Origin: Rhizobium sp. AQ_MP
GTDB lineage: Bacteria; Pseudomonadota; Alphaproteobacteria; Rhizobiales; Rhizobiaceae
Direction: 5' to 3'
Length of the DNA: 64,000 nucleotides
Assembly (NCBI RefSeq): GCF_014237835.1
Contig: NZ_JACJVI010000007.1
Location: forward strand, 1 to 64,000
Positions 1-11,102 of this stretch are shown here, one piece after another. The position numbers and the translations under genes are program-made. Every line of letters begins with the position of its first letter. Position 1 is the stretch's first letter. The notes beneath the pieces are model-generated. The model was given only the letters and a program-made list of their open reading frames with translations, had not been told where the DNA came from and ran no database searches.

Positions 1-266
1 GCCACTTCCGTTCTCAAATGTTTCTGTGATGTGTGCGGCCTGCGATAGGGCTGTTGTGCCTCAGGGTTTTTGCACTGCACGCGCGATTGCGCGAGACATG
101 CATTTTACCCGCTGGTAAGGTGGCTGCGGGTATCGGGTGAAAAGGCTTTGGTTGGACTTGCGCTAGGTGGCTGCCTGCGCTAACCACGGCGCGTTGCAAC
201 TCTCTTTACGGCTTGTCGCCTCCGCCCTAGATGCCGTCAGGCATGCGAGACAAGCAGGGTGATATG
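1..266 (+). promoter_or_regulatory. upstream region of the nuo operon
   Basis: No gene is seen before nuoA. The stretch should carry the operon promoter, but no convincing -35/-10 pair stands out. Two small inverted repeats are visible: GCGC-GATT-GCGC near 84-95, and ATGCC-GTCA-GGCAT at 231-244, the latter about 20 bases before the nuoA start, where it could form a leader hairpin. A near match to a LexA box at 10-24 has one mismatch in its second half and is not claimed. Confidence 0.35.
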
Positions 267-632
267 ATGACTGATCTGCTCAGTTCTTACCTTCCGATCG
301 CCATCTTTATCGGCATATCCTTGATCATCGGTATCGCGCTCCTCGTGGCGCCCTTTGCCGTGGCCTACAAGGCGCCCGATTCGGAAAAGCTGTCGGCCTA
401 CGAGTGCGGCTTCAACGCCTTCGATGATGCGCGCATGAAGTTCGATATCCGCTTCTATCTGGTGTCGATCCTTTTCATTATCTTCGACCTCGAAGTCGCC
501 TTCCTGTTCCCCTGGGCAGTGTCTTTCGGCGAGATCGGCTGGTTCGGCTTCTGGTCGATGATGGTTTTCCTCGGTGTTCTCACCGTCGGCTTTATCTATG
601 AATGGAAGAAGGGGGCGCTCGAATGGGAGTGA
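267..632 (+). CDS. nuoA: NADH-quinone oxidoreductase subunit A
   Basis: A 121-residue membrane subunit of proton-pumping complex I, at the hinge between the membrane arm and the peripheral arm. It has three predicted membrane spans and the family motif SAYECGF in the loop after the first span. The start is placed at the second of two adjacent ATG codons (264 and 267), giving the usual length of about 120 residues; a longer reading from 231 adds residues that look non-native. An AGCAGGG ribosome site lies just upstream. The stop overlaps the nuoB start by 10 bases, so the two are probably translationally coupled. First gene of the nuoA-N operon. Confidence 0.96.
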   Translation: MTDLLSSYLPIAIFIGISLIIGIALLVAPFAVAYKAPDSEKLSAYECGFNAFDDARMKFDIRFYLVSILFIIFDLEVAFLFPWAVSFGEIGWFGFWSMMVFLGVLTVGFIYEWKKGALEWE

Positions 633-1204
633 TCCAGTCCAACACCACGCTGGTGGCGCCACAGGCCAAGGGCATCATCGATCCCAACACCGGCAAGCCG
701 ATCGGCAGCGACGACGCCTTCTTCGGCGAAATCAACAACGAATTGGCTGACAAGGGCTTCCTCGTCACCTCCACTGACGAGCTCATCAACTGGGCCCGTA
801 CCGGCTCGCTGATGTGGATGACCTTTGGTCTCGCCTGCTGCGCGGTCGAAATGATGCAGCTGTCGATGCCGCGTTACGATGCCGAGCGCTTTGGTTTCGC
901 GCCGCGTGCCAGCCCGCGCCAGTCTGACGTGATGATCGTTGCTGGCACGCTGACCAACAAGATGGCCCCCGCGCTCCGCAAGGTCTATGACCAGATGCCG
1001 GAGCCGCGTTACGTCATCTCGATGGGCTCCTGCGCCAATGGCGGCGGCTACTACCATTATTCCTATTCCGTCGTGCGCGGCTGCGATCGCGTCGTGCCGG
1101 TCGATATCTACGTGCCGGGCTGTCCCCCCACGGCAGAAGCTCTGCTGTATGGCGTGATGCTCCTGCAGAAGAAGATCCGGCGCACGGGCACGATCGAGCG
1201 GTAA
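623..1204 (+). CDS. nuoB: NADH-quinone oxidoreductase subunit B
   Basis: The 193-residue peripheral-arm subunit that binds iron-sulfur cluster N2, the last electron carrier before quinone. The tandem cysteines are at about residues 72-73 ([10 protein letters not shown]), with the further ligands near 137 (GSCANGG) and 167 (VPGCPP), so the N2 ligand set is complete. The start at ATG 623 (MGVIQSN) is inside the nuoA coding end; a longer frame from 602 is unlikely. The N-terminal extension of about 40 residues before the conserved core is typical of alphaproteobacterial NuoB. Confidence 0.97.
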   Translation: MGVIQSNTTLVAPQAKGIIDPNTGKPIGSDDAFFGEINNELADKGFLVTSTDELINWARTGSLMWMTFGLACCAVEMMQLSMPRYDAERFGFAPRASPRQSDVMIVAGTLTNKMAPALRKVYDQMPEPRYVISMGSCANGGGYYHYSYSVVRGCDRVVPVDIYVPGCPPTAEALLYGVMLLQKKIRRTGTIER

Positions 1205-1222
1205 GGCGAAGGGACTGATAAC

Positions 1223-1825
1223 ATGAGTGAAGCCCTGAACGAGCTCGCTTCCTATCTCGCAGAGGTGCGCGGTGCATTGATCGCCTCGAGCGAGATCCGC
1301 TTTGGCGAACTGACCCTGACGGCGAAGTCGGAAAACCTGCTCCCGCTGTTGACCTTCCTGCGCGACGACGTCCAGTGCGGCTTCGTCAACCTGATCGACA
1401 TCTGCGGCGTGGACTATCCGAAGCGCGAAGACCGCTTCGACGTGGTCTACCACCTCCTGTCGCCGCGCCAGAACCTGCGCATCCGCATCAAGGTCTCGAC
1501 CGGTGAATTCAAGCCGGTTCCGTCGGCCTGCCCGGTGTTCCCCGGCGCCGACTGGTTTGAGCGGGAAGCCTGGGACATGTACGGAATCCTGTTTACGGAC
1601 CATCCGGACCTGCGCCGCATCCTCACCGATTACGGTTTCGAGGGCCATCCGCTGCGCAAGGACTTCCCGACGACCGGCTTCGTCGAAGTTCGCTACGACG
1701 ACTCGGCCAAGCGCGTCGTGTACGAGCCGGTCGAGCTCAAGCAGGAATTCCGCAATTTCGACTTCCTCTCGCCTTGGGAAGGCACGGACTACGTGCTGCC
1801 CGGCGATGAAAAAGCAGCCAAGTGA
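1223..1825 (+). CDS. nuoC: NADH-quinone oxidoreductase subunit C
   Basis: A 200-residue peripheral-arm subunit (mitochondrial 30 kDa / NDUFS3 homologue). The family signature is intact near residues 112-155: an ERE-WDMYGI segment followed by HPDLRRIL and GHPLRKDFP. It packs against NuoD and NuoB near the quinone site. It is a separate protein, not the NuoCD fusion found in enterobacteria, which is normal for this group. It lies 18 bases after nuoB and 17 before nuoD. Confidence 0.96.
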   Translation: MSEALNELASYLAEVRGALIASSEIRFGELTLTAKSENLLPLLTFLRDDVQCGFVNLIDICGVDYPKREDRFDVVYHLLSPRQNLRIRIKVSTGEFKPVPSACPVFPGADWFEREAWDMYGILFTDHPDLRRILTDYGFEGHPLRKDFPTTGFVEVRYDDSAKRVVYEPVELKQEFRNFDFLSPWEGTDYVLPGDEKAAK

Positions 1826-1842
1826 GCGGAAGGGCAGGGACC

Positions 1843-3033
1843 ATGACCGAGCATAACGTCCGCAACTTCAACATCAACTTCGGCCCGCAGCATCCGGCTG
1901 CGCACGGCGTTCTTCGCCTGGTGCTCGAGCTGGACGGCGAAATCGTCGAGCGCGTCGATCCGCATATCGGCCTGCTGCATCGCGGCACCGAAAAGCTGAT
2001 CGAGACCAAGACCTATCTGCAGGCGCTGCCCTATTTCGATCGTCTCGACTATGTCGCGCCGATGAACCAGGAGCATGCCTATTCGCTGGCCGTCGAGAAG
2101 CTTCTCGACATCCAGATCCCGATCCGTGGCCAGCTGATCCGCGTTCTCTACTCGGAAATCGGCCGTATCCTTTCGCACCTCCTGAACGTCACGACCCAGG
2201 CCATGGACGTCGGTGCGCTGACGCCGCCGCTCTGGGGCTTCGAAGAGCGCGAAAAGCTGATGGTGTTCTATGAGCGCGCCTCCGGCGCCCGCATGCATGC
2301 CGCCTACTTCCGTCCCGGTGGCGTTCACCAGGACCTGCCGCATCAGCTGGTCGAGGATATCGGCAAGTGGTGCGATCAGTTCCCGGAAAAGCTCGACGAC
2401 ATCGACGAACTGCTCACCGGCAACCGCATTTTCAAGCAGCGTAACGTCGATATCGGGGTTGTGAGCCTTGATGATTGCTGGGCCTGGGGCTTCTCCGGCG
2501 TCATGGTCCGCGGCTCCGGCGCTGCCTGGGATCTGCGCAAGTCGCAGCCGTACGAGTGCTATGCCGATCTCGACTTCGACATCATGGTCGGCAAGAACGG
2601 CGACTGCTACGACCGTTACCTGATCCGCATGTTCGAAATGCGCGAGTCGGTGAAGATCATGAAGCAGTGCGTCAACCGTCTGCTGGGCGATGCCAAGACC
2701 GGTCCGGTGTCGTCGCTGGACGGCAAGGTCGTTCCGCCGAAGCGTGGCGAGATGAAGCGCTCTATGGAAGGCCTGATCCACCACTTCAAGCTTTACACCG
2801 AAGGCTATCACGTGCCGGCCGGTGAGGTTTACGCCGCTGTCGAAGCCCCCAAGGGCGAGTTTGGCGTCTTCCTCGTGTCGGACGGCACCAACAAGCCGTA
2901 CCGCTGCAAGATCCGCGCCCCGGGTTATGCACATCTGCAGGCCATGGATTTCCTGTGCCGCGGCCACCAGCTGGCCGACGTCTCGGCGATCCTCGGCTCG
3001 CTCGACATCGTGTTCGGAGAAGTTGACCGCTGA
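1843..3033 (+). CDS. nuoD: NADH-quinone oxidoreductase subunit D
   Basis: A 396-residue subunit (49 kDa / NDUFS2 homologue, descended from the large subunit of NiFe hydrogenase) that lines the quinone-binding cavity with NuoB. Conserved segments include [14 protein letters not shown] at the N terminus, with the quinone-contacting His, and HRGTEKLIE. The start at ATG 1843 (MTEHNVRN) has a GGCAGGGACC ribosome site; the frame stays open back to 1822 but the extra residues are not family-like. The stop overlaps the next start as TGATG. Confidence 0.97.
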   Translation: MTEHNVRNFNINFGPQHPAAHGVLRLVLELDGEIVERVDPHIGLLHRGTEKLIETKTYLQALPYFDRLDYVAPMNQEHAYSLAVEKLLDIQIPIRGQLIRVLYSEIGRILSHLLNVTTQAMDVGALTPPLWGFEEREKLMVFYERASGARMHAAYFRPGGVHQDLPHQLVEDIGKWCDQFPEKLDDIDELLTGNRIFKQRNVDIGVVSLDDCWAWGFSGVMVRGSGAAWDLRKSQPYECYADLDFDIMVGKNGDCYDRYLIRMFEMRESVKIMKQCVNRLLGDAKTGPVSSLDGKVVPPKRGEMKRSMEGLIHHFKLYTEGYHVPAGEVYAAVEAPKGEFGVFLVSDGTNKPYRCKIRAPGYAHLQAMDFLCRGHQLADVSAILGSLDIVFGEVDR

Positions 3034-3275
3034 TGCTGAAGATCCTCGCGGCAATGCTGATCTGTCTCGGAGCCACCCAGGCGGTGGCCCAGGAAGAAAG
3101 CGCCGTATCGTCGAGGACAACGGTGTCGATGGCCCAGCTGATCCAGGATGGATACGAGATCAAGAGCTCCAGCTGGACCGGCTCGAAGCTTTTCGTATTC
3201 CTTCAGAAAGACAATTCGGCCTATGCCTGCGAATTCGCCAATGTGACGAATACGCGGTGTGGCGCCATAAACTGA
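3033..3275 (+). CDS. small secreted protein inserted between nuoD and nuoE
   Basis: An 80-residue protein of unknown function. Residues 1-19 are a clear Sec signal peptide (positive start, hydrophobic core, likely cut after AQAVA or AVAQ). The mature part of about 60 residues is polar and has two cysteines near the C terminus (ACEF and RCGA) that could form a periplasmic disulfide. The ATG overlaps the nuoD stop by one base and nuoE begins 18 bases after its stop, so it is an integral part of the operon. As I recall, other rhizobia carry a similar gene here; it is not one of the 14 core Nuo subunits. Its role in complex I assembly is possible but untested. Confidence 0.8.
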   Translation: MLKILAAMLICLGATQAVAQEESAVSSRTTVSMAQLIQDGYEIKSSSWTGSKLFVFLQKDNSAYACEFANVTNTRCGAIN

Positions 3276-3293
3276 GACAAGGCGTGAGGAAGA

Positions 3294-4424
3294 ATGTCCG
3301 TTCGTCGACTAGCCGAAGAGCAATTCCAGCCGGCAGGCTTTTCCTTCAATGCGGAAAACACCGCATGGGCTGAGGCCACCATCCGCAAATACCCGGCGGG
3401 CCGCCAGCAATCGGCTGTCATCCCGCTCCTGATGCGCGCGCAGGAGCAGGAAGGCTGGGTGACCAAGGCTGCGATCGAGTATGTCGCTGAAAAGCTCGAC
3501 ATGCCCTATATCCGCGTCCTGGAAGTCGCGACCTTCTACACCCAGTTTCAGCTGAAGCCGGTCGGTACCCGCGCCCATATCCAGGTCTGCGGCACGACCC
3601 CCTGCATGCTGCGCGGCGCGGAAGATCTCATCCACGTCTGCAAGTCGAAGATCCATCCGGAGCCCTTCGAGCGCAATGCCGACGGTACGCTGTCCTGGGA
3701 AGAGGTTGAATGTCAGGGCGCCTGCGTCAATGCGCCGATGGTGATGATCTTCAAGGACGCCTATGAAGACCTCACGGCAACGCAGCTTGAGCACATCATC
3801 GACCGTTTCGCAGCAGGCCGTGGCTCCGACATCAAGCCAGGTCCCCAGGTGGATCGCATCTTCTCGGCACCTGTCGGCGGCCCGACCACGCTGACCGACG
3901 ACATTCAGCCGATCCGCTTCAGCGACGCGCCCGCATCCGAAAAGGTTGCCGAAGCCTCGGTCCCGCCGGCAAATGCCGCAAAGCCGGTGACCGATGCCCC
4001 GGAAACCGACAAGTCGCTCAAGACGCCGGCCACTGCCAAGAAGGCAGCCGCCCAAAACGTCAAGCAGAAGGGCGACAATGCCGATACGGCACGCCCGGTC
4101 GAAAAGACGCCGGCAGCAGCGCCCGCCGCTGCTCCGGTCATGGACGAAAAGAACCGTCCGGCCGGCATCGAACGCCCGGAAACGCCTGACGATCTGAAGA
4201 TGATCTCCGGCGTTGGTCCGAAGATCGAGGCGACGCTGAATGGACTTGGCATCTACAAGTTCGATCAGATCGCCAAGTGGAAGAAGGCAGAACGCGAGTG
4301 GGTCGATACCTATCTCAAGTTCTCCGGCCGCATCGAGCGGGACGACTGGGTCAAGCAGGCCAAGGCGCTCGCCAAGGGTGGCGAAGCGGAATACATCAAG
4401 GTCTTCGGCAAGAAGCCGCGCTGA
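3294..4424 (+). CDS. nuoE: NADH-quinone oxidoreductase subunit E with C-terminal extension
   Basis: The first 190 or so residues are the thioredoxin-like 24 kDa subunit, which binds 2Fe-2S cluster N1a: CGTTPC followed by CQGAC supply the four cysteines. At 376 residues the protein is about twice the usual NuoE length. After the core comes an Ala/Pro/Lys-rich linker (roughly 200-295), then an 80-residue domain with a GVGPKIE turn near residue 303 that resembles a helix-hairpin-helix. The same domain ends the protein at 5753-6499. It works with NuoF and NuoG in the NADH-oxidising module. Confidence 0.94.
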   Translation: MSVRRLAEEQFQPAGFSFNAENTAWAEATIRKYPAGRQQSAVIPLLMRAQEQEGWVTKAAIEYVAEKLDMPYIRVLEVATFYTQFQLKPVGTRAHIQVCGTTPCMLRGAEDLIHVCKSKIHPEPFERNADGTLSWEEVECQGACVNAPMVMIFKDAYEDLTATQLEHIIDRFAAGRGSDIKPGPQVDRIFSAPVGGPTTLTDDIQPIRFSDAPASEKVAEASVPPANAAKPVTDAPETDKSLKTPATAKKAAAQNVKQKGDNADTARPVEKTPAAAPAAAPVMDEKNRPAGIERPETPDDLKMISGVGPKIEATLNGLGIYKFDQIAKWKKAEREWVDTYLKFSGRIERDDWVKQAKALAKGGEAEYIKVFGKKPR

Positions 4425-4435
4425 GAGGTTAGGTT

Positions 4436-5740
4436 ATGTTGAGAGATCAGGATCGCATCTTTACCAATATCTACGGCCTCAAGGACAAGTCCCTGAAGGG
4501 CGCCATGGCGCGAGGCCACTGGGACGGCACCAAGCAAATCCTCGAAAAGGGCCGGGACTGGATCATCAACGAGATGAAGGCCTCCGGTCTTCGCGGTCGC
4601 GGCGGCGCAGGCTTCCCCACCGGTCTCAAGTGGTCCTTCATGCCGAAGGAGAGCGACGGCCGTCCGCATTACCTCGTGGTCAATGCGGATGAGTCGGAAC
4701 CCGGCACCTGCAAGGACCGCGAGATCATGCGCCATGATCCGCACACCCTGATCGAAGGCTGCGTTATCGCGTCCTTCGCCATGGGCGCGCATCATGCCTT
4801 CATCTATGTCCGTGGCGAGTTTATGCGCGAACGCGAAGCCCTGCAGGCCGCGATCGACGAGTGCTATGACTACGGTCTCCTCGGCAAGAACAACAAGCTC
4901 GGCTACGACATCGACATCGTCGTACATCACGGCGCCGGCGCCTATATCTGCGGCGAAGAAACCGCACTTCTCGAAAGCCTCGAAGGCAAGAAGGGCCAGC
5001 CCCGTCTGAAGCCGCCGTTCCCGGCCAACATGGGTCTCTATGGCTGCCCGACCACGGTCAACAACGTCGAGTCGATCGCCGTTGCCCCGACCATCCTGCG
5101 TCGTGGCGCGTCCTGGTATGCAAGCTTCGGCCGCCCGAACAATGCCGGCACCAAGCTGTTCTCGATCTCCGGCCACGTCAACAAGCCGTGCACGGTCGAA
5201 GAAGCCATGTCGATCACCTTCCAAGAGCTGATCGAAAAGCACTGTGGCGGCATCCGCGGCGGCTGGGACAACCTGCTTGCCGTCATCCCGGGCGGTTCCT
5301 CGGTGCCTTGCGTGCCGGGCGCCCAGATGAAGGACGCGATCATGGACTATGACGGTCTGCGCGAGCTGGGCTCCGGCCTCGGCACCGCCGCCGTCATCGT
5401 CATGGACAAGTCGACCGATATCGTGAAGGCGATCTGGCGCCTCTCGGCCTTCTACAAGCACGAGAGCTGCGGCCAGTGCACGCCGTGCCGTGAAGGCACG
5501 GGCTGGATGATGCGCGTCATGGAACGCATGGTGAAGGGCAATGCCCAGAAGCGTGAAATCGACATGCTCTTCCAGGTGACGAAGCAGGTCGAAGGCCACA
5601 CGATCTGTGCACTCGGTGATGCTGCCGCCTGGCCGATCCAGGGCCTGATCAAGCATTTCCGTCCTGAAATGGAAAAGCGCATCGACCAGTACACCCGCAA
5701 CGCGATCGCCCACGGGGTGGTCATGGAAGCGGCAGAGTAA
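4436..5740 (+). CDS. nuoF: NADH-quinone oxidoreductase subunit F
   Basis: A 434-residue NADH-binding subunit (51 kDa / NDUFV1 homologue) with FMN and 4Fe-4S cluster N3. The glycine-rich FMN/NADH segments are present ([11 protein letters not shown] near residue 56, [19 protein letters not shown] near 165), as is the cluster motif [11 protein letters not shown] near residue 345 with a distal Cys (HTICALG). It lies 11 bases after nuoE. Electrons enter complex I here from NADH. Confidence 0.97.
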   Translation: MLRDQDRIFTNIYGLKDKSLKGAMARGHWDGTKQILEKGRDWIINEMKASGLRGRGGAGFPTGLKWSFMPKESDGRPHYLVVNADESEPGTCKDREIMRHDPHTLIEGCVIASFAMGAHHAFIYVRGEFMREREALQAAIDECYDYGLLGKNNKLGYDIDIVVHHGAGAYICGEETALLESLEGKKGQPRLKPPFPANMGLYGCPTTVNNVESIAVAPTILRRGASWYASFGRPNNAGTKLFSISGHVNKPCTVEEAMSITFQELIEKHCGGIRGGWDNLLAVIPGGSSVPCVPGAQMKDAIMDYDGLRELGSGLGTAAVIVMDKSTDIVKAIWRLSAFYKHESCGQCTPCREGTGWMMRVMERMVKGNAQKREIDMLFQVTKQVEGHTICALGDAAAWPIQGLIKHFRPEMEKRIDQYTRNAIAHGVVMEAAE

Positions 5741-5752
5741 GGAACGACGGGG

Positions 5753-6499
5753 ATGACAGGCTCTTCGGACAAGGGCGGGAAGAAGGGGCCGGACGAACCG
5801 GCATCCGACGCTCGCGCCCCCGAAGGCCTCGAAGACCTGATGACCAACCCGGCGGCCGCCATGGCCGCCGCCACCGCGTTCGGCTTCGGCATGGCGGCGC
5901 AGATGGGCAAGCTCTTCCTCGGCTCCATCCAGGGCGCCATGGAAGTGACCGGCCAGATTGCCCGGCAGCTGGAAGAAGAGCGAAAGGCGGCGGAGGCCAA
6001 GCCGGCAGCCGAACGCGAGGTCAAGGCCGAGGCGCCGGTCGTGAAGGTTAAACCCGAGCCGGCCCCGGCGAAGGTCAAGTCGGAAAAGCCGGCGGCGCCG
6101 CAGGTCAAGGCCAAGGCTGCAACCCGGGCAAAACCGGCGGTCGCCAAGGCTGTAAAGCCGAAACCGGCACCGAAGGCCAAGACGGTGGAAAAACCGGCGG
6201 CGGCACCAAAGGGGAAGGCGAAGCTTGAACCCAAGGTCGAGGTTGCTGCTCCGGCACCGAAGCCGAAAAAGGCTTCCGGCAAGGCCGACGATCTGAAGAG
6301 GATCGATGGCATCGGGCCGAAGGTCGAACAGGTCCTGAAGGGCAGGGGGATTACCCGCTTCCAGGATCTGGCTGAGATGGAAGAGACGGCGCTGATTGCG
6401 CTGGACACGGAATTGGGTCTCGACGGCCGCGTGCTGCGAGACGACTGGGCAGGCCAGGCGCGCCGGTTGGCGGGTGGCAAGGCTCGGTCAGGAAAGTGA
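5753..6499 (+). CDS. nuo-operon helix-hairpin-helix-like protein
   Basis: A 248-residue protein of unknown function, 12 bases after nuoF. Residues 25-75 form an Ala/Met/Gly-rich amphipathic segment (LMTNPAAAMAAATAFGFGM). This is followed by a long Lys/Ala/Pro-rich, probably disordered stretch, and then a C-terminal domain from about residue 180 with GIGPKVEQ and RDDWAGQARRLAGG. That last domain is clearly paralogous to the end of NuoE (GVGPKIEA and [14 protein letters not shown]). It is not a core Nuo subunit. The GxGPK turn is a fold signature, but DNA binding should not be assumed; a docking role in complex I is my inference. Confidence 0.75.
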   Translation: MTGSSDKGGKKGPDEPASDARAPEGLEDLMTNPAAAMAAATAFGFGMAAQMGKLFLGSIQGAMEVTGQIARQLEEERKAAEAKPAAEREVKAEAPVVKVKPEPAPAKVKSEKPAAPQVKAKAATRAKPAVAKAVKPKPAPKAKTVEKPAAAPKGKAKLEPKVEVAAPAPKPKKASGKADDLKRIDGIGPKVEQVLKGRGITRFQDLAEMEETALIALDTELGLDGRVLRDDWAGQARRLAGGKARSGK

Positions 6500-6641
6500 G
6501 ACTACGGTCCGGCCGCGCGGGGGCGATGCGCCGGGCTTGAGGGATAAAACCGGCAGCGTTCATCCGGTGCGGACGAGGGCTGTCAGTCGCGGCAGGAATG
6601 CCACGGCAGGATGCGCGGAAGCGTGAGGCAGGAAGGCGAAT

Positions 6642-8723
6642 ATGGCTAAGCTGAAGATCGACGGCAAAGAGGTCGAGGTTCCGGATCATTTCACGCTGTT
6701 GCAGGCGTGTGAGGAAGCTGGCGCCGAGGTTCCGCGGTTTTGTTTCCATGAGCGGCTGTCGGTCGCCGGCAATTGCCGCATGTGCCTTGTCGAGGTGAAG
6801 GGTGGCCCGCCGAAGCCGGCAGCGTCCTGCGCCATGGGCGTGCGCGACATCCGTGGCGGCCCGAATGGCGAACTGCCGGAAGTCTTCACCAACACGCCGA
6901 TGGTCAAGAAGGCCCGCGAAGGCGTGATGGAATTCCTGCTGATCAACCACCCGCTGGATTGCCCGATCTGCGACCAGGGCGGCGAATGCGATCTGCAGGA
7001 CCAGGCCATGGCTTTTGGTATCGATAGCTCGCGCTACACCGAGAACAAGCGCGCCGTCGAAGACAAGTATATCGGACCGCTGGTCAAGACCGTGATGAAC
7101 CGCTGCATTCACTGCACGCGCTGCGTCCGCTTCACCACCGAAGTCGCCGGCATCGCCGAACTCGGCCTGATCGGCCGTGGCGAAGATGCCGAGATCACCA
7201 CCTATCTTGAGCAGGCGATGACGTCAGAGCTCCAGGGCAATGTCGTTGACCTCTGCCCGGTCGGTGCGCTGACATCCAAGCCCTTCGCCTTCACGGCGCG
7301 TCCGTGGGAACTGAACAAGACCGAATCGATCGATGTCATGGACGCGCTCGGCTCTGCGATCCGCGTCGATACCCGCGGCCGCGAAGTCATGCGCATCATG
7401 CCGCGCGTCAACGAGCAGATCAACGAAGAGTGGATCTCCGACAAGAGCCGTTTCGTCTGGGATGGCCTGAAGACCCAGCGTCTCGACCGCCCTTACGTCA
7501 GGAAGGACGGTCGTCTGCAGCCGGCCTCCTGGGGCGAGGCCTTTGCAGCGATCAAGTCGGCCGTCGCTGCGACCTCTGCCGACAAGATCGGTGCTGTCGC
7601 CGGTGACCTCGCTTCGGTCGAAGAAATCTTCGCGCTGAAGTCGCTCGTCAACGCACTGGGGTCCGCAAATACCGACTGTCGCCAGGATGGGACGGCACTT
7701 GATCCGTCGCTCGGTCGCTCGACCTATCTCTTCAACGCCGGCATCGAAGGCATTGAAGCCGCTGACGCAATCCTGATCGTCGGCGCCAACCCGCGCTACG
7801 AGGCTGCGGTTCTCAACGCTCGTATCCGCAAGCGCTGGCGCCGTGGCGGCCTGCCGATCGGCGTGATCGGCGAAGGCGGCGAACTGCGTTACCCCTATGA
7901 GTATCTCGGTGCTGGCACCGAAACGCTGGCAGACCTCGTCTCCGGCAAGAACAGCTTCGCTGAAACGCTGAAGGCCGCGAAGAACCCGCTTGTTATCATC
8001 GGTCAGGGCGCTTTGATCGGTGCAGAGGGCAAGGCGGTTCTTGCAAACGCCGCCAAGCTCGCAGCCGATGTTGGCGCCCTCACGGACGAGTGGAACGGTT
8101 TCGCCATCCTGCACACCGCAGCCGCCCGCGTCGGTGCGCTCGACCTGGGCTTCGTACCGGGCGAAGGCGCTGTTGCCGCCGGTCAGATGCTCTCCTCGCT
8201 CGACGTCGTCTTCCTGCTCGGCGCCGACGAACTCGACTTCTCCGCCAAGACCGCCAAGTGCGTGGTTTATATCGGCAGCCATGGCGACAACGGCGCACAC
8301 CATGCCGACGTCATCCTGCCGGGCGCGACCTACACTGAAAAATCTGGCACCTGGGTCAACACCGAAGGCCGCGTCCAGATGGGCAACCGTGCCGGCTTCG
8401 CCCCGGGCGAGGCCCGCGAAGACTGGGCAATCCTGCGTGCACTTTCCGACGTGCTCGGCAAGAAGCTGCCGTTTGATTCGCTGTCGGAGCTGCGTGCCAA
8501 GCTCTATGAAGCCTACCCGCATTTCGCCGAGATCGACGAGATCGCGCCGGGCTCTTCGGCCGATATTGCTGCACTGGCGAAAAAACCCGGGAAGATGGCC
8601 AAGTCTCTGTTTGCGTCGCCGGTCAAAGACTTCTATTTGACGAACCCGATCGCGCGTGCTTCGGCCGTCATGGCCGAGTGCTCGGCATTGGCCCGCAACA
8701 ACTTCAAGGCTGCGGCAGAGTAA
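6642..8723 (+). CDS. nuoG: NADH-quinone oxidoreductase subunit G
   Basis: A 693-residue, largest peripheral-arm subunit (75 kDa / NDUFS1 homologue). The N terminus carries a ferredoxin-type 2Fe-2S domain ([16 protein letters not shown]), then the His-containing 4Fe-4S motif ([15 protein letters not shown]) and a second 4Fe-4S motif (CIHCTRC, with [10 protein letters not shown]). The rest is the molybdopterin-oxidoreductase-like domain, which in this family has no cofactor. A 142-base gap with no recognisable gene precedes it. The start is ATG 6642 with an AGGCAGGAAGG ribosome site. Confidence 0.97.
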   Translation: MAKLKIDGKEVEVPDHFTLLQACEEAGAEVPRFCFHERLSVAGNCRMCLVEVKGGPPKPAASCAMGVRDIRGGPNGELPEVFTNTPMVKKAREGVMEFLLINHPLDCPICDQGGECDLQDQAMAFGIDSSRYTENKRAVEDKYIGPLVKTVMNRCIHCTRCVRFTTEVAGIAELGLIGRGEDAEITTYLEQAMTSELQGNVVDLCPVGALTSKPFAFTARPWELNKTESIDVMDALGSAIRVDTRGREVMRIMPRVNEQINEEWISDKSRFVWDGLKTQRLDRPYVRKDGRLQPASWGEAFAAIKSAVAATSADKIGAVAGDLASVEEIFALKSLVNALGSANTDCRQDGTALDPSLGRSTYLFNAGIEGIEAADAILIVGANPRYEAAVLNARIRKRWRRGGLPIGVIGEGGELRYPYEYLGAGTETLADLVSGKNSFAETLKAAKNPLVIIGQGALIGAEGKAVLANAAKLAADVGALTDEWNGFAILHTAAARVGALDLGFVPGEGAVAAGQMLSSLDVVFLLGADELDFSAKTAKCVVYIGSHGDNGAHHADVILPGATYTEKSGTWVNTEGRVQMGNRAGFAPGEAREDWAILRALSDVLGKKLPFDSLSELRAKLYEAYPHFAEIDEIAPGSSADIAALAKKPGKMAKSLFASPVKDFYLTNPIARASAVMAECSALARNNFKAAAE

Positions 8724-8735
8724 GGGCAGGGGACC

Positions 8736-9779
8736 ATGGATAATTTCGTTTCCACCTATGTGTGGCCGGCGGCCATCATCGTCGGGCAGTCCCTGCTTCT
8801 GCTCGTCTGCCTTCTGGTGTTCATCGCCTACATCCTTCTCGCTGACCGCAAGATCTGGGCAGCCGTCCAGTTGCGCCGTGGCCCGAACGTGGTTGGCCCC
8901 TGGGGTCTCTTCCAGTCCTTTGCCGACCTTTTGAAGTTCGTCTTCAAGGAGCCGATCATTCCGGCCGGCGCCAACAAGGGCGTCTTCCTGCTCGCACCGC
9001 TCGTCGCCGTGACACTGGCGCTTGCGACCTGGGCCGTCATTCCGGTCAATGCCGGATGGGTGATCGCCAACATTAATGTCGGCATCCTCTTCGTCTTCGC
9101 GGTCTCCTCGCTCGAAGTCTACGGCATCATCATGGGTGGCTGGGCATCGAACTCGAAGTACCCCTTCCTCGGCGCGCTCCGCTCCGCAGCCCAGATGGTG
9201 TCCTACGAAGTCTCCATGGGCTTCGTGATCGTCACCGTCCTGCTCTGCGTCGGCTCGCTGAACCTCACCGACATCGTGCTTGCCCAGAACACCGGTCTCG
9301 GCACGATGATGGGTCTTCCGGCCTCCTTCCTCGACTGGCACTGGCTGGCGCTCTTCCCGATGTTCGTGATCTTCTTCATCTCGGCATTGGCGGAAACCAA
9401 CCGCCCGCCCTTCGACCTTCCGGAAGCCGAATCCGAACTCGTGGCCGGCTTCATGGTCGAATATGGCTCGACCCCGTACATGATGTTCATGCTCGGCGAA
9501 TATGCGGCCATCGTGCTGATGTGCTCGCTGACCACGATTCTGTTCCTCGGGGGCTGGCTGCCGCCGGTCGACGTCTGGTACCTGAACTGGGTCCCCGGCA
9601 TCATCTGGTTCGTGCTGAAGGCCACGCTCGTCTTCTTCATGTTCGCCATGGTGAAGGCCTTCGTACCGCGCTACCGTTATGACCAGCTGATGCGTCTCGG
9701 CTGGAAGGTCTTCCTTCCGATCTCGCTCGCCATGGTCATCATCACTGCATTCGTGCTCAAGCTGATGGGTTGGGCGTAA
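8736..9779 (+). CDS. nuoH: NADH-quinone oxidoreductase subunit H
   Basis: A 347-residue membrane subunit (ND1 homologue) that forms the mouth of the quinone channel. Eight or so membrane spans are predicted. Diagnostic loops are present: [21 protein letters not shown] near residue 30 and [22 protein letters not shown] near 220, the acidic loop linked to proton coupling. It follows nuoG by 12 bases with a GGCAGGGGACC ribosome site. Confidence 0.97.
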   Translation: MDNFVSTYVWPAAIIVGQSLLLLVCLLVFIAYILLADRKIWAAVQLRRGPNVVGPWGLFQSFADLLKFVFKEPIIPAGANKGVFLLAPLVAVTLALATWAVIPVNAGWVIANINVGILFVFAVSSLEVYGIIMGGWASNSKYPFLGALRSAAQMVSYEVSMGFVIVTVLLCVGSLNLTDIVLAQNTGLGTMMGLPASFLDWHWLALFPMFVIFFISALAETNRPPFDLPEAESELVAGFMVEYGSTPYMMFMLGEYAAIVLMCSLTTILFLGGWLPPVDVWYLNWVPGIIWFVLKATLVFFMFAMVKAFVPRYRYDQLMRLGWKVFLPISLAMVIITAFVLKLMGWA

Positions 9780-9818
9780 TGACGCCCGACCTGAACCTCG
9801 GCTGCATTGGAGAATAAG

Positions 9819-10307
9819 ATGGCAATAGCACAGGCTATCAATTCGCTCTTCCTGAAGGAGTTCGTCGGCGCATTCTTCCTGTCGATGCGCTACTTCTTCA
9901 AGCAGAAGGCGACGATCAACTATCCGTTCGAAAAGGGCCCGGTTTCACCACGCTTCCGTGGCGAGCATGCGCTGCGCCGCTATCCGAACGGCGAAGAGCG
10001 CTGCATCGCCTGCAAGCTCTGCGAGGCGATCTGTCCTGCCCAGGCCATCACCATCGAGGCCGGTCCGCGCCGCAATGACGGCACCCGCCGCACGGTGCGT
10101 TACGACATCGACATGGTGAAGTGCATTTATTGCGGTTTCTGCCAGGAAGCCTGCCCGGTCGACGCGATCGTCGAGGGTCCGAACTTCGAGTTCGCCACCG
10201 AGACCCGCGAAGAACTCTATTTCGACAAGGCACGCCTGCTCGACAACGGCGACCGCTGGGAACGTGAAATCGCGCGCAACATCGCGATGGACGCTCCCTA
10301 CCGCTGA
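9819..10307 (+). CDS. nuoI: NADH-quinone oxidoreductase subunit I
   Basis: A 162-residue ferredoxin-like subunit (TYKY / NDUFS8 homologue) with two 4Fe-4S clusters, N6a and N6b. Both motifs are complete: [12 protein letters not shown] near residue 60 and [12 protein letters not shown] near 100. The frame is open from a TTG at 9807, but that TTG overlaps the GGAG ribosome site that serves ATG 9819, so 9819 is chosen. A 152-base gap without a recognisable gene separates it from nuoJ. Confidence 0.96.
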   Translation: MAIAQAINSLFLKEFVGAFFLSMRYFFKQKATINYPFEKGPVSPRFRGEHALRRYPNGEERCIACKLCEAICPAQAITIEAGPRRNDGTRRTVRYDIDMVKCIYCGFCQEACPVDAIVEGPNFEFATETREELYFDKARLLDNGDRWEREIARNIAMDAPYR

Positions 10308-10459
10308 TCCCTCAGGGGTCAATCGCCTCAGGCGGAGCGCGGGGCTTCGCCGGGGCACATGATGAAATTTGTAACGGGCGTGCCGATGGGGATATCGGAC
10401 ACGCCTAATCGGGCGGCGGGGCAGGGCCCTCGTCCGGGGGAAGATGAAAAGGCACCAAC

Positions 10460-11074
10460 ATGGGTCTTCAGGCTCTCTTTTTCTATCTCTTCGCCTTTGT
10501 CGCGGTGGCTTCGGCCTTCATGGTGATATCGGCTCGGAACCCGGTCCATTCGGTCCTGTTCCTCATTCTGACCTTCATCAACGCAGCGGGTCTTCTGCTC
10601 CTCACGGGCGCTGAATTCCTGGCGATGATCCTGCTGGTCGTCTATGTCGGCGCGGTGGCGGTTCTCTTCCTCTTCGTCGTCATGATGCTCGACATCGACT
10701 TTACCGAGCTTCGGGCAGGTGCGGCCAAGTATGCGCCGATCGGCGCCCTGATTGGCCTCATCGTCGCCGTCGAACTCGTGGTCGTCATCGGCGGCAGCGC
10801 CATCAGCCCGGAGGCGAAGCTGGCCATTACCCAGCCGATCCCGGCAATCGCCGAGCGCCAGAACACCCAGGCGCTGGGTGACGTGCTTTACACGGATTAC
10901 GTCTTCTTCTTCCAGATTGCCGGCCTGGTGCTTTTCGTTGCCATGATCGGCGCGATCGTGCTGACGCTGCGCCATCGCACCAATATCAAGCGCCAGGACA
11001 TCTCCGCCCAGGTCGCCCGCACGCCCGAGACGGCCGTCAAGGTGGTCAAGGTCAAGCCGGGCCAGGGCGTCTGA
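10460..11074 (+). CDS. nuoJ: NADH-quinone oxidoreductase subunit J
   Basis: A 204-residue membrane subunit (ND6 homologue) with five predicted spans. The third span contains the conserved [20 protein letters not shown] segment, which carries the pi-bulge region of ND6. The C-terminal 35 residues are a charged cytoplasmic tail. The nuoK start lies 28 bases downstream. Confidence 0.95.
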   Translation: MGLQALFFYLFAFVAVASAFMVISARNPVHSVLFLILTFINAAGLLLLTGAEFLAMILLVVYVGAVAVLFLFVVMMLDIDFTELRAGAAKYAPIGALIGLIVAVELVVVIGGSAISPEAKLAITQPIPAIAERQNTQALGDVLYTDYVFFFQIAGLVLFVAMIGAIVLTLRHRTNIKRQDISAQVARTPETAVKVVKVKPGQGV

Positions 11075-11102
11075 GCCGAGTACGAGGTCAAGGAACAGAA
11101 AA

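Noticed and set aside
10..24. Possible LexA box before nuoA
   Set aside because: The second half reads TTTC, not GTTC; one mismatch in eight fixed bases and no reason for SOS control of complex I.
10308..10459. Gap between nuoI and nuoJ as a possible small gene
   Set aside because: No frame with a start, ribosome site and sensible composition; only spacer sequence is seen.
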